This document shows, one piece after another, positions 21,540 through 33,349 of a stretch of 64,000 nucleotides of DNA (position 1 is the first letter of the stretch; every line of letters starts with the position of its first letter). The position numbers and the translations under genes were made by a program. Under the pieces are notes generated by a model that ran no database searches, had not been told where the DNA came from, and was given only the letters and a program-made list of their open reading frames with translations. This stretch comes from Trichobilharzia regenti. Lineage: Eukaryota > Platyhelminthes > Trematoda > Strigeidida > Schistosomatidae. Location of the stretch: assembly GCA_944472135.2 (NCBI GenBank), contig OX235270.1, forward strand, positions 77,013,168 to 77,077,167, given 5' to 3'.

Positions 21540-22100
21540 CCACCATTTATTGAACTCCCAGACTCTAAATGGTGTCATTTCACCACACCAATCATTTACT
21601 GAGTGGCATCTACCGATCACCCACCTGTGGGGCAGAGCACAACCAGCCACTGCTCAACACCATCACAGGGATACGGGACTTGGGTTATGATCAAATCACC
21701 ACTGCTGGGACTTCAATGCTTCGTCACTGAAACTTGGCTTGGGGTATGCTCAGGGGAAATTTGGTCGAAATCTACTGCAAATCATTCGAAATACAGGACT
21801 GAATGAGAATGTCGGAGACAACGCTTGGTGGGGCCTTATTGGAAAGTCATCGAAATAAGACTACATTCTAATAGTGACAAACTACTCGTCAATAAGCTCC
21901 AGATCATGACTCCTCTAAGAAGTAGTGACCATGCAGTCATAGGTTTCGATCTCGTTCCCCATGAGCACTCGCAGCGGGACGTTATGCGACCATATTTGTG
22001 CTGTATTAAGGCAAACTATGCTGAAATGCGGAGGCTTTTGTTCAGCGCAGAATGGCCCTTAGCATGGGATGAATTACCTGTGGATGAGCACTGAGAAGCG
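21540..22100 (+). pseudogene. LINE endonuclease remnant
   Basis: Fragments in several frames: DFNASS preceded by HHCW near 21700, and SSDHAVIGFDLVPHEH near 21930-21970, the SDH catalytic signature of AP-type LINE endonucleases, followed by an RT linker (FSAEWPLAWDELPVDEH). Multiple stops are present. Confidence 0.6.
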
Positions 22101-22369
22101 GTAAAAGAGATCATTCATACAGCAATCTCGGATACCATCCCTTCAGTCACAAAACAGCCCAAAAGAATGTTATCATGGATGAAGAGAGGTACGCGATGCA
22201 TTCTGCAAGCAAACTGGAAGACTTGGTTTACGTAGAGCGTATCCAAGTGTCAGACCGACCACGATGCATAACTGGAACTCAGGAACCAGTGCAACGCGAG
22301 AGTCAGGATTGACAGGAGATCGTTTGGGGCTAACCTTGCCAAAAAACTCCTAGCAAACCCCAAAATTTT

Positions 22370-23310
22370 TATCAATTCATGTCGGAAAGAAAACAAGCAT
22401 GCGCCTTAGTAGGCCCAAACGGTCAATATCTCACTAGTCTGGAGATGGCAGAAACATTCAGTTTAGCCTTCACCAATCAGTTAAACAGCAACGTGGGTAT
22501 CACTGGTACAGACCAAAATAGCGGCGTTACTATTTCTCCGGAGAAAGGCCTAGTGACTACCCTCAAATAAACCCGACATTAGTACTAAAGAAGCTACAGA
22601 GACACCTGGGAAGTCCCCAAGTTGTGATGACATCAGGCCATCTGTTCTACAACAGTGCACCGAAGCTCTCTGTAGGCCCTAATGCGACTTGTTCCAATAC
22701 TCGATGGATCCGGGGAAGCTGCCAAGGGAGTGGGAAAGAGCCATCGTCTATCTGATTTTCAAAGGGTGAGGACAGGCAAAATGCCACTAGTTACAGACCA
22801 GTAGCTCTTCCCCAGTGGTATCAAAAGTGCTGGAAAATATTAATGATGATCATATCAGGGAGCACCTCGATAGGACTAATAGACTCCATGATGCCGAAGA
22901 TGGTTTCGGGAAAGGCAGATTCTGTGTAACAAACCTACTGTCACGTTGGGACGATTAGACGTCATGCTGGGATATGAATGTTCCAATCCATGTGGTCTTC
23001 CTAGACTCTGATAAGGCATTTGACACAGTTCGCCATTACCCTCCCTTACGATGCCATCTAAGCTGCCCAACTCTTCTGCACGCTGACGAGGTAAAGATTT
23101 GGAGAGCATTAAATTGTTTGGAAGACTCAGATAGGCTGCAGGCAGATCTAAGGCCTTTTGAAGACTTGGAGGTGGCCAATGGCATGACTTTCAACCTGAA
23201 AGAGTACAAAGTGGTGAAATTACGCACTTGTACGCTGCAGAATACAAGTAAAACCTTATGCGACGAAAGCTTGTCCTGCAAAACGTCGGGCGTAACTTGG
23301 GTGTAGTTCT
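22370..23310 (+). pseudogene. LINE reverse transcriptase remnant
   Basis: 22379-22570 carries an RT linker (FSLAFTNQLNSN). KLPREWERAIVYLIFKG lies near 22715-22765. VPIHVVFLDSDKAFDTVRH (22980-23035) is motif A with both the Asp and the FDTV context. LHADEVKIWRAL followed by LQADLRPFEDLEVANGMTFN (23080-23200) is the motif C region, in which the usual (Y/F)(A/V)DD reads HADE. Many stops. Confidence 0.7.
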
Positions 23311-23439
23311 AACAGAAAAATAGATACAAGAGTGAATCACACAGGGGAAGTAGCGAGGGCACATGTAGTCCTACAATTTACGCAAACAGGTAGTAGCACT
23401 CACTCCTCAGCTCTTTCTAAGGCTGAACAAAAAAATACA

Positions 23440-23900
23440 TCAGACCACTCCTTGAAGTGCATAATATCATTGTACCCGCACTGCCTAGAAGAGACGCCAA
23501 CCTCTTGGAAAGAGTGCAAAGATGGGCGAAAATAGGAGTGGTTGGTCTCCGAAATAAAACGAATTATGAAAGGCTAAAGAAATAAGGCCTATCCACACTT
23601 AGCTACCATCGGGGGTAGCTAGGGGTGATCTGATTACTGCCTACAAGATAACAAATGACCACAGTTGTCCAAACTAAGGTGTTCTGCCATTTAGTAGGTA
23701 TAGGCTTCCTCCTGGAAATCCCAGAGGGTTGGTTCATCAGAGGACAATGATCCAGGTGAGCTCCCACTTATTTTCACTGAGAGTTTACCATCCCTGGAAT
23801 TGATTACCGGCAGATGTACCTATGGCGACATCTGTAGCGCCTTTAGGTGACGGCTGGGCAGTCATGGAGAGGCAGAAGGACTGCGTAAAAATGGACTATC
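23440..23900 (+). pseudogene. LINE ORF2 C-terminal remnant
   Basis: Broken frames read LERVQRWAKIGVVGLRNKTN then YERLK near 23505-23575, and further pieces resembling the closing WNxLPADV-type segment near 23800-23850. Standard end of CR1-type ORF2. Confidence 0.6.
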
Positions 23901-24262
23901 CCCTTAACATCTCATACACCATTCGGGAGTAAACAATTAAGTTCGTCGATTTACTTCTTTACATTCCCTCCCGTCTTACTCTCCTGTCAGCCCTAACTAC
24001 ACTTATTATTATTTCTGATATACATATCTATATATACCAACTTCAAATATATTCAACTGTCTCTTTTACGTTTTCTTTATTTCGTTTTCTGTCTGCCAGT
24101 CTGATTAACTTCACCAAGTATATCTATTATTACGTTTATTATTATCTTATTTCATTTGACGACGATACAGAAGCAATAACTGGTGAAAGCATCAACTCCA
24201 CTCACAGTAGTGACAATCTTAACACCTCTTATTACAAACCATAAATAAATAATCCCAGCACC

Positions 24263-24620
24263 ACTCCTTTTGGAGCCAACCAAATCTAGGACGGTCGCGT
24301 GACGGGACTAGTAATGCAGAAGTTTGCCGAGGACCATGTACCTATACTACCTAATCAAAAAGTCAGAACAAAGAAATCAAACAGATTCACAATAACACGT
24401 AAAAAATGACACTGTATAAACAAAATATGATTACATTACACATTGTTTGATCGAGTAGCGGTCATGCACACACATATTCCATGCGCCGAAATCTACTCTT
24501 GGGTTTGAAAGTCCGTTTCGGGATACACAACTATTTATCTCTACTACTTGAACCAAATACCAAAAACCCTGTGAGTTTCTCCTTAATGTAGTTAAAATAT
24601 TTTCCCCAAGAAGTTGAATA
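24263..24620. other. Single-copy flank left of the tandem array
   Basis: No gene is recognised. The last bases, AAGAAGTTGAATA before 24621, resemble the unit junction AATAAGTCGAATG, so the left end of the array may have formed through short shared sequence. Confidence 0.5.
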
Positions 24621-24818
24621 GTTGTTTACACATAATGAGATTGATTAATTATTTTCCAAGGCTGTCGGATTGCTAGGCGAGACCTAAACGTCGTGCTACA
24701 CACACACACACACTTAAATAGTGTCTTTTGTGAGTAGATAACAAATTTTCGGCGTTCGCAGAAACTCTGGTGAGACAACTATAGAAACACCGACGTGCCG
24801 ACATCACACAACTCTCAA

Positions 24819-24842
24819 AATCGAAAGTATATGCTTTCGATT
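24819..24842. promoter_or_regulatory. Perfect 9-bp inverted repeat, present in all twelve units
   Basis: AATCGAAAG, a 6-base loop TATATG, then CTTTCGATT. The same hairpin recurs at the same place in every unit, about 106 bp upstream of the TATA box and next to the (TA)n tract. The arms do not vary even where the neighbouring TA tract does. It could bind a dimeric factor or extrude as a cruciform; function is inferred. Confidence 0.6.
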
Positions 24843-24947
24843 ATATACATATATATATATATATACTTATATAAGTAGAACAGCAAACAATTCTCTACAA
24901 TAGATTTTCATTTCTCATGAGTACAGTTAGGATTTGGGTGACACCGC

Positions 24948-24954
24948 TATAAAA
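24948..24954 (+). promoter_or_regulatory. TATA box (one per unit)
   Basis: CTATAAAATAAAAGG, followed by about 110 bp of candidate 5' UTR ending at CTT|GTAAGT (donor at 25064). The motif lies about 434 bp upstream of the exon A ATG and recurs in each unit, for example at 44148 in unit 12. If functional, the array is a row of twelve promoters. Not proven without transcript starts. Confidence 0.5.
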
Positions 24955-25251
24955 TAAAAGGGACAGTCGACATAAAGACGGTAGACGGTGTTTTCGAGTT
25001 GTTATTCATTGCTTGGCATAGTCCGAGTTGTTTTTATCTTCACTTGAGAGTAATTAGGCACTTGTAAGTTATGAGTGGGTTTTGTCGGAGTAAACAGCAG
25101 TTGGCCCCGAGTTCAGACATATTTCCATCGACTTTTATCTTCGGATAATGCCATCAGTCTTCGTGTAATAAGTGTCTCTCATTGATACATATAAAGCTGT
25201 ATCTGTCAACTGATAGTTGAATTTGATTAGCAGTTTAATGTTGTTGTGCAG

Positions 25252-25282
25252 GCTTCCATTTGAAAACACACAAGGGAAGTAG
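25252..25282 (+). other. Candidate 31-nt non-coding exon (per unit)
   Basis: TTGTTGTGCAG precedes and TAG|GTAAAT follows a 31-nt segment lying between the TATA box and exon A in every unit. It has no ATG. It could be an alternative 5' UTR exon; the donor is weak except in unit 9. Confidence 0.35.
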
Positions 25283-25381
25283 GTAAATGATGAGGCAATA
25301 CTCATATGGAAGATGAATAATGTGTGTAGTTATTTTGGAAGTATATAGCGTTTCCTCCTAGTGGTATTTGCATTTTTTCAG

Positions 25382-25453
25382 ATGGCGCGCCGCGAACCAC
25401 ATTCAGAAGAAGTCTGTCATCGACCTGTGGGGAAGTTGACAAAGTCTAGTGAC
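25382..25453 (+). CDS. Exon A, representative copy (unit 1)
   Basis: TTTTTTCAG|ATGG...AGTGAC|GTAAGT. 72 nt, 24 codons, phase 0 at both ends, no stop: MARREPHSEEVCHRPVGKLT followed by KSSD. The ATG sits directly after the acceptor and has G at +4. Identical in the copies I compared. It can be the first coding exon of each unit or, because it is symmetric, an internal exon in a read-through transcript. The protein is basic and hydrophilic, with no known domain. Confidence 0.65.
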
Positions 25454-26035
25454 GTAAGTCTCCTCCATTTGAATTAAAAATGCTTTTCTATACTCTTAAA
25501 TCATATGAGCAGTTGGTAGAAGTAAAAATGTCCTATGCAGTGATTTATTTCGAGTAGTAGTACGTTGCATGTGTACTTGACTTTTTCAGGTCTGAAGCAT
25601 CCGGTATTGTCATGTTATATTGTGTAAGTGCTAAGACAGTTAAGACACCTAGCCATCAGTTTGAAGGACATATGCATCATCTACGATGATTGTAGTGATC
25701 GCCGTAGAATGGGTATGCTGTACAGTGATGAATTGTTGGTTAGAGTTTTTATTGTATTTATAATGTATTGTCATGACTAGAGCTGACTGAATTTTATGGC
25801 GAGAATTGTGGTCATTTTTACAACAAGCCACTACTAGTTTGCAAGTTTATTTTCATGATGTTTGTGAATGAAATCGGTTACAGATAACAAGTGACATTGT
25901 CTACTTGTGCGTAGCATGGCACTTGCGAATAACAATTTGACTTATGTCTGCTCAATTATACGCTTCTATTTGTAATCACACTGCCTGTCCAGAAGTATTT
26001 CACTTTAGTTGTTTTGTTTTTTTCACATTCCATAG

Positions 26036-26128
26036 GATGACGTTCTATGTGTGAGAATGGAACGTCTCAATTCCTTACGGTCATCCTTGTCTAGTAAGAG
26101 ACTTACAACGGACAGCCATGAAGCTGGC
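26036..26128 (+). CDS. Exon B, representative copy (unit 1)
   Basis: TTCCATAG|GATGAC...GCTGGC|GTAAGT. 93 nt, 31 codons, phase 0 at both ends and open only in that frame; the other two frames stop within 18 nt. The encoded start is DDVLCVRMERLNSLRSSLSS. It joins exon A without frame change. The match of open frame, length divisible by three and consensus borders is the main evidence that both are real coding exons. Confidence 0.65.
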
Positions 26129-26363
26129 GTAAGTGTTAGTCCTTGTCAACCGCTTATATTTCAATAACTCTTATCGCTTCATCAAAGTTTTTAATACCAT
26201 ATGCATGATCTATCAACTATTTGGAGTTTTCGATGTGCTTTTGTTTTTTATCTTTTCTTCCTCTGACGAAATACAATATTCAGTCTGGTGATAGCCATTA
26301 TCTCATCCTTTGCCCACGGTTATTTCTAGACAATTTCAGGGCTTGTAGAGAATAAGTCGAATG

Positions 26364-28110
26364 GTTGTTTACACATAATGAGATTGATTAATTATTTTCC
26401 AAGGCTGTCGGATTGCTAGGCGAGACCTAAACGTCGTGCTACACACACACACACACACACTTAAATAGTGTCTTTTGTGAGTAGATAACAAATTTTCGGC
26501 GTTCGCAGAAACTCTGGTGAGACAACTATAGAAACACCGACGTGCCGACATCACACAACTCTCAAAATCGAAAGTATATGCTTTCGATTATATACATATA
26601 TATATATATATACTTATATAAGTAGAACAGCAAACAATTCTCTACAATAGATTTTCATTTCTCATGAGTACAGTTAGGATTTGGGTGACACCGCTATAAA
26701 ATAAAAGGGACAGTCGACATAAAGACGGTAGACGGTGTTTTCGAGTTGTTATTCATTGCTTGGCATAGTCCGAGTTGTTTTTATCTTCACTTGAGAGTAA
26801 TTAGGCACTTGTAAGTTATGAGTGGGTTTTGTCGGAGTAAACAGCAGTTGGCCCCGAGTTCAGACATATTTCCATCGACTTTTATCTTCGGATAATGCCA
26901 TCAGTCTTCGTGTAATAAGTGTCTCTCATTGATACATATAAAGCTGTATCTGTCAACTGATAGTTGAATTTGATTAGCAGTTTAATGTTGTTGTGCAGGC
27001 TTCCATTTGAAAACACACAAGGGAAGTAGGTAAATGATGAGGCAATACTCATATGGAAGATGAATAATGTGTGTAGTTATTTTGGAAGTATATAGCGTTT
27101 CCTCCTAGTGGTATTTGCATTTTTTCAGATGGCGCGCCGCGAACCACATTCAGAAGAAGTCTGTCATCGACCTGTGGGGAAGTTGACAAAGTCTAGTGAC
27201 GTAAGTCTCCTCCATTTGAATTAAAAATGCTTTTCTATACTCTTAAATCATATGAGCAGTTGGTAGAAGTAAAAATGTCCTATGCAGTGATTTATTTCGA
27301 GTAGTAGTACGTTGCATGTGTACTTGACTTTTTCAGGTCTGAAGCATCCGGTATTGTCATGTTATATTGTGTAAGTGCTAAGACAGTTAAGACACCTAGC
27401 CATCAGTTTGAAGGACATATGCATCATCTACGATGATTGTAGTGATCGCCGTAGAATGGGTATGCTGTACAGTGATGAATTGTTGGTTAGAGTTTTTATT
27501 GTATTTATAATGTATTGTCATGACTAGAGCTGACTGAATTTTATGGCGAGAATTGTGGTCATTTTTACAACAAGCCACTACTAGTTTGCAAGTTTATTTT
27601 CATGATGTTTGTGAATGAAATTGGTTACAGATAACAAGTGACATTGTCTACTTGTGCGTAGCATGGTACTTGCGAATAACAATTTGACTTATGTCTGCTC
27701 AATTATACGCTTCTATTTGTAATCACACTGCCTGTCCAGAAGTATTTCACTTTAGTTGTTTTGTTTTTTTCACATTCCATAGGATGACGTTCTATGTGTG
27801 AGAATGGAACGTCTCAATTCCTTACGGTCATCCTTGTCTAGTAAGAGACTTACAACGGACAGCCATGAAGCTGGCGTAAGTGTTAGTCCTTGTCAACCGC
27901 TTATATTTCAATAACTCTTATCGCTTCATCAAAGTTTTTAATACCATATGCATGATCTATCAACTATTTGGAGTTTTCGATGTGCTTTTGTTTTTTATCT
28001 TTTCTTCCTCTGACGAAATACAATATTCAGTCTGGTGATAGCCATTATCTCATCCTTTGCCCACGGTTATTTCTAGACAATTTCAGGGCTTGTAGAGAAT
28101 AAGTCGAATG
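26364..28110 (+). repeat. Array unit 2
   Basis: 1747 bp, (AC)10. Exon A 27129-27200, exon B 27783-27875. Carries the GAAATTGG variant (shared with units 3 and 6). Confidence 0.95.
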
Positions 28111-29853
28111 GTTGTTTACACATAATGAGATTGATTAATTATTTTCCAAGGCTGTCGGATTGCTAGGCGAGACCTAAACGTCGTGCTACACACACACACA
28201 CACACACTTAAATAGTGTCTTTTGTGAGTAGATAACAAATTTTCGGCGTTCGCAGAAACTCTGGTGAGACAACTATAGAAACACCGACGTGCCGACATCA
28301 CACAACTCTCAAAATCGAAAGTATATGCTTTCGATTATATACATATATATATATACTTATATAAGTAGAACAGCAAACAATTCTCTACAATAGATTTTCA
28401 TTTCTCATGAGTACAGTTAGGATTTGGGTGACACCGCTATAAAATAAAAGGGACAGTCGACATAAAGACGGTAGACGGTGTTTTCGAGTTGTTATTCATT
28501 GCTTGGCATAGTCCGAGTTGTTTTTATCTTCACTTGAGAGTAATTAGGCACTTGTAAGTTATGAGTGGGTTTTGTCGGAGTAAACAGCAGTTGGCCCCGA
28601 GTTCAGACATATTTCCATCGACTTTTATCTTCGGATAATGCCATCAGTCTTCGTGTAATAAGTGTCTCTCATTGATACATATAAAGCTGTATCTGTCAAC
28701 TGATAGTTGAATTTGATTAGCAGTTTAATGTTGTTGTGCAGGCTTCCATTTGAAAACACACAAGGGAAGTAGGTAAATGATGAGGCAATACTCATATGGA
28801 AGATGAATAATGTGTGTAGTTATTTTGGAAGTATATAGCGTTTCCTCCTAGTGGTATTTGCATTTTTTCAGATGGCGCGCCGCGAACCACATTCAGAAGA
28901 AGTCTGTCATCGACCTGTGGGGAAGTTGACAAAGTCTAGTGACGTAAGTCTCCTCCATTTGAATTAAAAATGCTTTTCTATACTCTTAAATCATATGAGC
29001 AGTTGGTAGAAGTAAAAATGTCCTATGCAGTGATTTATTTCGAGTAGTAGTACGTTGCATGTGTACTTGACTTTTTCAGGTCTGAAGCATCCGGTATTGT
29101 CATGTTATATTGTGTAAGTGCTAAGACAGTTAAGACACCTAGCCATCAGTTTGAAGGACATATGCATCATCTACGATGATTGTAGTGATCGCCGTAGAAT
29201 GGGTATGCTGTACAGTGATGAATTGTTGGTTAGAGTTTTTATTGTATTTATAATGTATTGTCATGACTAGAGCTGACTGAATTTTATGGCGAGAATTGTG
29301 GTCATTTTTACAACAAGCCACTACTAGTTTGCAAGTTTATTTTCATGATGTTTGTGAATGAAATTGGTTACAGATAACAAGTGACATTGTCTACTTGTGC
29401 GTAGCATGGTACTTGCGAATAACAATTTGACTTATGTCTGCTCAATTATACGCTTCTATTTGTAATCACACTGCCTGTCCAGAAGTATTTCACTTTAGTT
29501 GTTTTGTTTTTTTCACATTCCATAGGATGACGTTCTATGTGTGAGAATGGAACGTCTCAATTCCTTACGGTCATCCTTGTCTAGTAAGAGACTTACAACG
29601 GACAGCCATGAAGCTGGCGTAAGTGTTAGTCCTTGTCAACCGCTTATATTTCAATAACTCTTATCGCTTCATCAAAGTTTTTAATACCATATGCATGATC
29701 TATCAACTATTTGGAGTTTTCGATGTGCTTTTGTTTTTTATCTTCTCTTCCTCTGACGAAATACAATATTCAGTCTGGTGATAGCCATTATCTCATCCTT
29801 TGCCCACGGTTATTTCTAGACAATTTCAGGGCTTGTAGAGAATAAGTCGAATG
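28111..29853 (+). repeat. Array unit 3
   Basis: 1743 bp, (AC)10. Exon A 28872-28943, exon B 29526-29618. Carries both the GAAATTGG variant and the ATCTTCTCTT variant (the latter shared with units 4, 6 and 8). Confidence 0.95.
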
Positions 29854-31604
29854 GTTGTTTACACATAATGAGATTGATTAATTATTTTCCAAGGCTGTCG
29901 GATTGCTAGGCGAGACCTAAACGTCGTGCTACACACACACACACACACACACACACACTTAAATAGTGTCTTTTGTGAGTAGATAACAAATTTTCGGCGT
30001 TCGCAGAAACTCTGGTGAGACAACTATAGAAACACCGACGTGCCGACATCACACAACTCTCAAAATCGAAAGTATATGCTTTCGATTATATACATATATA
30101 TATATACTTATATAAGTAGAACAGCAAACAATTCTCTACAATAGATTTTCATTTCTCATGAGTACAGTTAGGATTTGGGTGACACCGCTATAAAATAAAA
30201 GGGACAGTCGACATAAAGACGGTAGACGGTGTTTTCGAGTTGTTATTCATTGCTTGGCATAGTCCGAGTTGTTTTTATCTTCACTTGAGAGTAATTAGGC
30301 ACTTGTAAGTTATGAGTGGGTTTTGTCGGAGTAAACAGCAGTTGGCCCCGAGTTCAGACATATTTCCATCGACTTTTATCTTCGGATAATGCCATCAGTC
30401 TTCGTGTAATAAGTGTCTCTCATTGATACATATAAAGCTGTATCTGTCAACTGATAGTTGAATTTGATTAGCAGTTTAATGTTGTTGTGCAGGCTTCCAT
30501 TTGAAAACACACAAGGGAAGTAGGTAAATGATGAGGCAATACTCATATGGAAGATGAATAATGTGTGTAGTTATTTTGGAAGTATATAGCGTTTCCTCCT
30601 AGTGGTATTTGCATTTTTTCAGATGGCGCGCCGCGAACCACATTCAGAAGAAGTCTGTCATCGACCTGTGGGGAAGTTGACAAAGTCTAGTGACGTAAGT
30701 CTCCTCCATTTGAATTAAAAATGCTTTTCTATACTCTTAAATCATATGAGCAGTTGGTAGAAGTAAAAATGTCCTATGCAGTGATTTATTTCGAGTAGTA
30801 GTACGTTGCATGTGTACTTGACTTTTTCAGGTCTGAAGCATCCGGTATTGTCATGTTATATTGTGTAAGTGCTAAGACAGTTAAGACACCTAGCCATCAG
30901 TTTGAAGGACATATGCATCATCTACGATGATTGTAGTGATCGCCGTAGAATGGGTATGCTGTACAGTGATGAATTGTTGGTTAGAGTTTTTATTGTATTT
31001 ATAATGTATTGTCATGACTAGAGCTGACTGAATTTTATGGCGAGAATTGTGGTCATTTTTACAACAAGCCACTACTAGTTTGCAAGTTTATTTTCATGAT
31101 GTTTGTGAATGAAATCGGTTACAGATAACAAGTGACATTGTCTACTTGTGCGTAGCATGGTACTTGCGAATAACAATTTGACTTATGTCTGCTCAATTAT
31201 ACGCTTCTATTTGTAATCACACTGCCTGTCCAGAAGTATTTCACTTTAGTTGTTTTGTTTTTTTCACATTCCATAGGATGACGTTCTATGTGTGAGAATG
31301 GAACGTCTCAATTCCTTACGGTCATCCTTGTCTAGTAAGAGACTTACAACGGACAGCCATGAAGCTGGCGTAAGTGTTAGTCCTTGTCAACCGCTTATAT
31401 TTCAATAACTCTTATCGCTTCATCAAAGTTTTTAATACCATATGCATGATCTATCAACTATTTGGAGTTTTCGATGTGCTTTTGTTTTTTATCTTCTCTT
31501 CCTCTGACGAAATACAATATTCAGTCTGGTGATAGCCATTATCTCATCCTTTGCCCACGGTTATTTCTAGACAATTTCAGGGCTTGTAGAGAATAAGTCG
31601 AATG
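29854..31604 (+). repeat. Array unit 4
   Basis: 1751 bp, with the longest dinucleotide run, (AC)14. Exon A 30623-30694, exon B 31277-31369. Confidence 0.95.
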
Positions 31605-33349
31605 GTTGTTTACACATAATGAGATTGATTAATTATTTTCCAAGGCTGTCGGATTGCTAGGCGAGACCTAAACGTCGTGCTACACACACACACACACACA
31701 CACTTAAATAGTGTCTTTTGTGAGTAGATAACAAATTTTCGGCGTTCGCAGAAACTCTGGTGAGACAACTATAGAAACACCGACGTGCCGACATCACACA
31801 ACTCTCAAAATCGAAAGTATATGCTTTCGATTATATACATATATATATATACTTATATAAGTAGAACAGCAAACAATTCTCTACAATAGATTTTCATTTC
31901 TCATGAGTACAGTTAGGATTTGGGTGACACCGCTATAAAATAAAAGGGACAGTCGACATAAAGACGGTAGACGGTGTTTTCGAGTTGTTATTCATTGCTT
32001 GGCATAGTCCGAGTTGTTTTTATCTTCACTTGAGAGTAATTAGGCACTTGTAAGTTATGAGTGGGTTTTGTCGGAGTAAACAGCAGTTGGCCCCGAGTTC
32101 AGACATATTTCCATCGACTTTTATCTTCGGATAATGCCATCAGTCTTCGTGTAATAAGTGTCTCTCATTGATACATATAAAGCTGTATCTGTCAACTGAT
32201 AGTTGAATTTGATTAGCAGTTTAATGTTGTTGTGCAGGCTTCCATTTGAAAACACACAAGGGAAGTAGGTAAATGATGAGGCAATACTCATATGGAAGAT
32301 GAATAATGTGTGTAGTTATTTTGGAAGTATATAGCGTTTCCTCCTAGTGGTATTTGCATTTTTTCAGATGGCGCGCCGCGAACCACATTCAGAAGAAGTC
32401 TGTCATCGACCTGTGGGGAAGTTGACAAAGTCTAGTGACGTAAGTCTCCTCCATTTGAATTAAAAATGCTTTTCTATACTCTTAAATCATATGAGCAGTT
32501 GGTAGAAGTAAAAATGTCCTATGCAGTGATTTATTTCGAGTAGTAGTACGTTGCATGTGTACTTGACTTTTTCAGGTCTGAAGCATCCGGTATTGTCATG
32601 TTATATTGTGTAAGTGCTAAGACAGTTAAGACACCTAGCCATCAGTTTGAAGGACATATGCATCATCTACGATGATTGTAGTGATCGCCGTAGAATGGGT
32701 ATGCTGTACAGTGATGAATTGTTGGTTAGAGTTTTTATTGTATTTATAATGTATTGTCATGACTAGAGCTGACTGAATTTTATGGCGAGAATTGTGGTCA
32801 TTTTTACAACAAGCCACTACTAGTTTGCAAGTTTATTTTCATGATGTTTGTGAATGAAATCGGTTACAGATAACAAGTGACATTGTCTACTTGTGCGTAG
32901 CATGGTACTTGCGAATAACAATTTGACTTATGTCTGCTCAATTATACGCTTCTATTTGTAATCACACTGCCTGTCCAGAAGTATTTCACTTTAGTTGTTT
33001 TGTTTTTTTCACATTCCATAGGATGACGTTCTATGTGTGAGAATGGAACGTCTCAATTCCTTACGGTCATCCTTGTCTAGTAAGAGACTTACAACGGACA
33101 GCCATGAAGCTGGCGTAAGTGTTAGTCCTTGTCAACCGCTTATATTTCAATAACTCTTATCGCTTCATCAAAGTTTTTAATACCATATGCATGATCTATC
33201 AACTATTTGGAGTTTTCGATGTGCTTTTGTTTTTTATCTTTTCTTCCTCTGACGAAATACAATATTCAGTCTGGTGATAGCCATTATCTCATCCTTTGCC
33301 CACGGTTATTTCTAGACAATTTCAGGGCTTGTAGAGAATAAGTCGAATG
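31605..33349 (+). repeat. Array unit 5
   Basis: 1745 bp, (AC)11. Exon A 32368-32439, exon B 33022-33114. Confidence 0.95.

Larger units (their letters stand above)
19690..24262 (+). mobile_element. Second CR1-like LINE, heavily decayed
   Basis: ORF1, endonuclease, RT and C-terminal motifs appear in order on the plus strand, broken by many stops and frameshifts and by a BEL solo LTR. The right end is near an ATAAATAAATAAT tail at about 24243-24255. The left end is not defined. Confidence 0.65.
24621..26363 (+). repeat. Array unit 1
   Basis: 1743 bp, (AC)8. Exon A 25382-25453, exon B 26036-26128. A private variant lies after exon A (GCATGGCACTTG at about 25914; all other units have T in place of the second C). 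Candidate 5' UTR exons end at 25063 and 25282. Confidence 0.95.

Noticed and set aside
25649..25831. A 60-codon minus-strand ORF repeated in every array unit
   Set aside because: It lies antisense in the intron between exons A and B, has no promoter or splice context, and recurs only because the unit is duplicated. Its conservation reflects unit homogeneity.
26369..26554. A 61-codon minus-strand ORF in units 2, 3 and 6
   Set aside because: It runs through the (AC)n tract (translated VCVCVC) and is open only when the repeat number keeps the frame. Typical chance ORF.
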